Of a DNA stretch of 64,000 nucleotides, positions 63,752 to 64,000 are shown piece by piece. The position numbers and the translations under genes were made by a program. Below the pieces are notes generated by a model. It was not told where the DNA came from and made no database searches. It was given only the letters and a program-made list of their open reading frames with translations. Each line of letters begins with the position of its first letter. Position 1 is the stretch's first letter. Origin of the DNA: Panulirus ornatus (lineage: Eukaryota > Arthropoda > Malacostraca > Decapoda > Palinuridae); NCBI RefSeq assembly GCF_036320965.1, contig NC_092261.1:16237146-16301145 (forward strand), in the 5' to 3' direction.

Positions 63752-63862
63752 AAAGTGAAAAGGAGGAGGCGGAAGGGGAGTCAGGTCTCCCCTTATCGCT
63801 TTATCCCATGTCATCTGGGGTTGTCCCTAGGCCCCTTACTTCTGCCCAGAGGAGAACAGCAG

Positions 63863-63904
<42 letters not shown>

Positions 63905-64000
63905 TCGACGACAAGCCTCTCGCTAACGACAAGAGTCATTTTCCCAGCCGCTCGTTTTTCTGCCGTCGCTTCCTCACATATCACTACGTATACCCATAAA
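63206..64000. repeat. Mixed DNA with three microsatellites
   Basis: (AG)n at 63463-63515, (AG)n at 63680-63749 and (GT)n at 63864-63902. The DNA between them is unassigned. Confidence 0.9.

Overview
This is a non-coding, repeat-dominated stretch of animal nuclear DNA. I found no convincing host protein-coding gene, rRNA, tRNA gene or CRISPR array. Very long GA/GT/TA microsatellites, many minisatellites with 19-54 bp units, tRNA-derived SINEs and several non-LTR retrotransposon lineages together suggest a malacostracan crustacean, probably a decapod. That assignment is inference from repeat style, because no host gene supports it.

Layout. 0-5 kb: polypyrimidine, TGGC, AG/AGT and 23/36-bp tandem arrays. 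6-10.3 kb: a decayed CR1-like reverse transcriptase (RT) (minus strand), a palindromic tRNA-derived SINE, and a mosaic of Jockey-like pieces on both strands. 10.3-17.2 kb: mostly single-copy-looking DNA, with an old RTE-like RT pseudogene at 14.7-15.4 kb and a second SINE. 17.2-27.3 kb: the main mobile-element cluster. It holds three recent RTE-like LINE copies (two minus, one plus), an internally deleted copy that keeps the endonuclease but lacks the RT, a 240-bp derivative made only of the two LINE ends, detached LINE ends, and two pieces of a Penelope-like element carrying a hammerhead-ribozyme-like core. Most of these pieces abut (TA)n tracts. A 28-bp array of about 0.93 kb lies inside the cluster. 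27.3-28.4 kb: a 35-bp array. 29.9-31.5 kb: the longest Jockey-like RT pseudogene. 31.7-36.8 kb: GGT/GAT-rich DNA with a CR1-like 3' end. 41.0-41.8 kb: another Jockey-like tail. 44-64 kb: at least twelve minisatellites, including a 1.8-kb array of 23-bp units and a 21-bp array open in several frames.

How the parts relate. The RTE-like LINE supplies RT, and one broken copy supplies endonuclease. The short derivatives keep the same ends and could have been mobilised by it in trans. The Jockey-like tails end in a shared 3' motif, and two of them run into microsatellites. Most long predicted ORFs here are translations of tandem repeats and are not listed as genes. Coordinates of repeat edges are read by eye and may be off by 5-20 bases.
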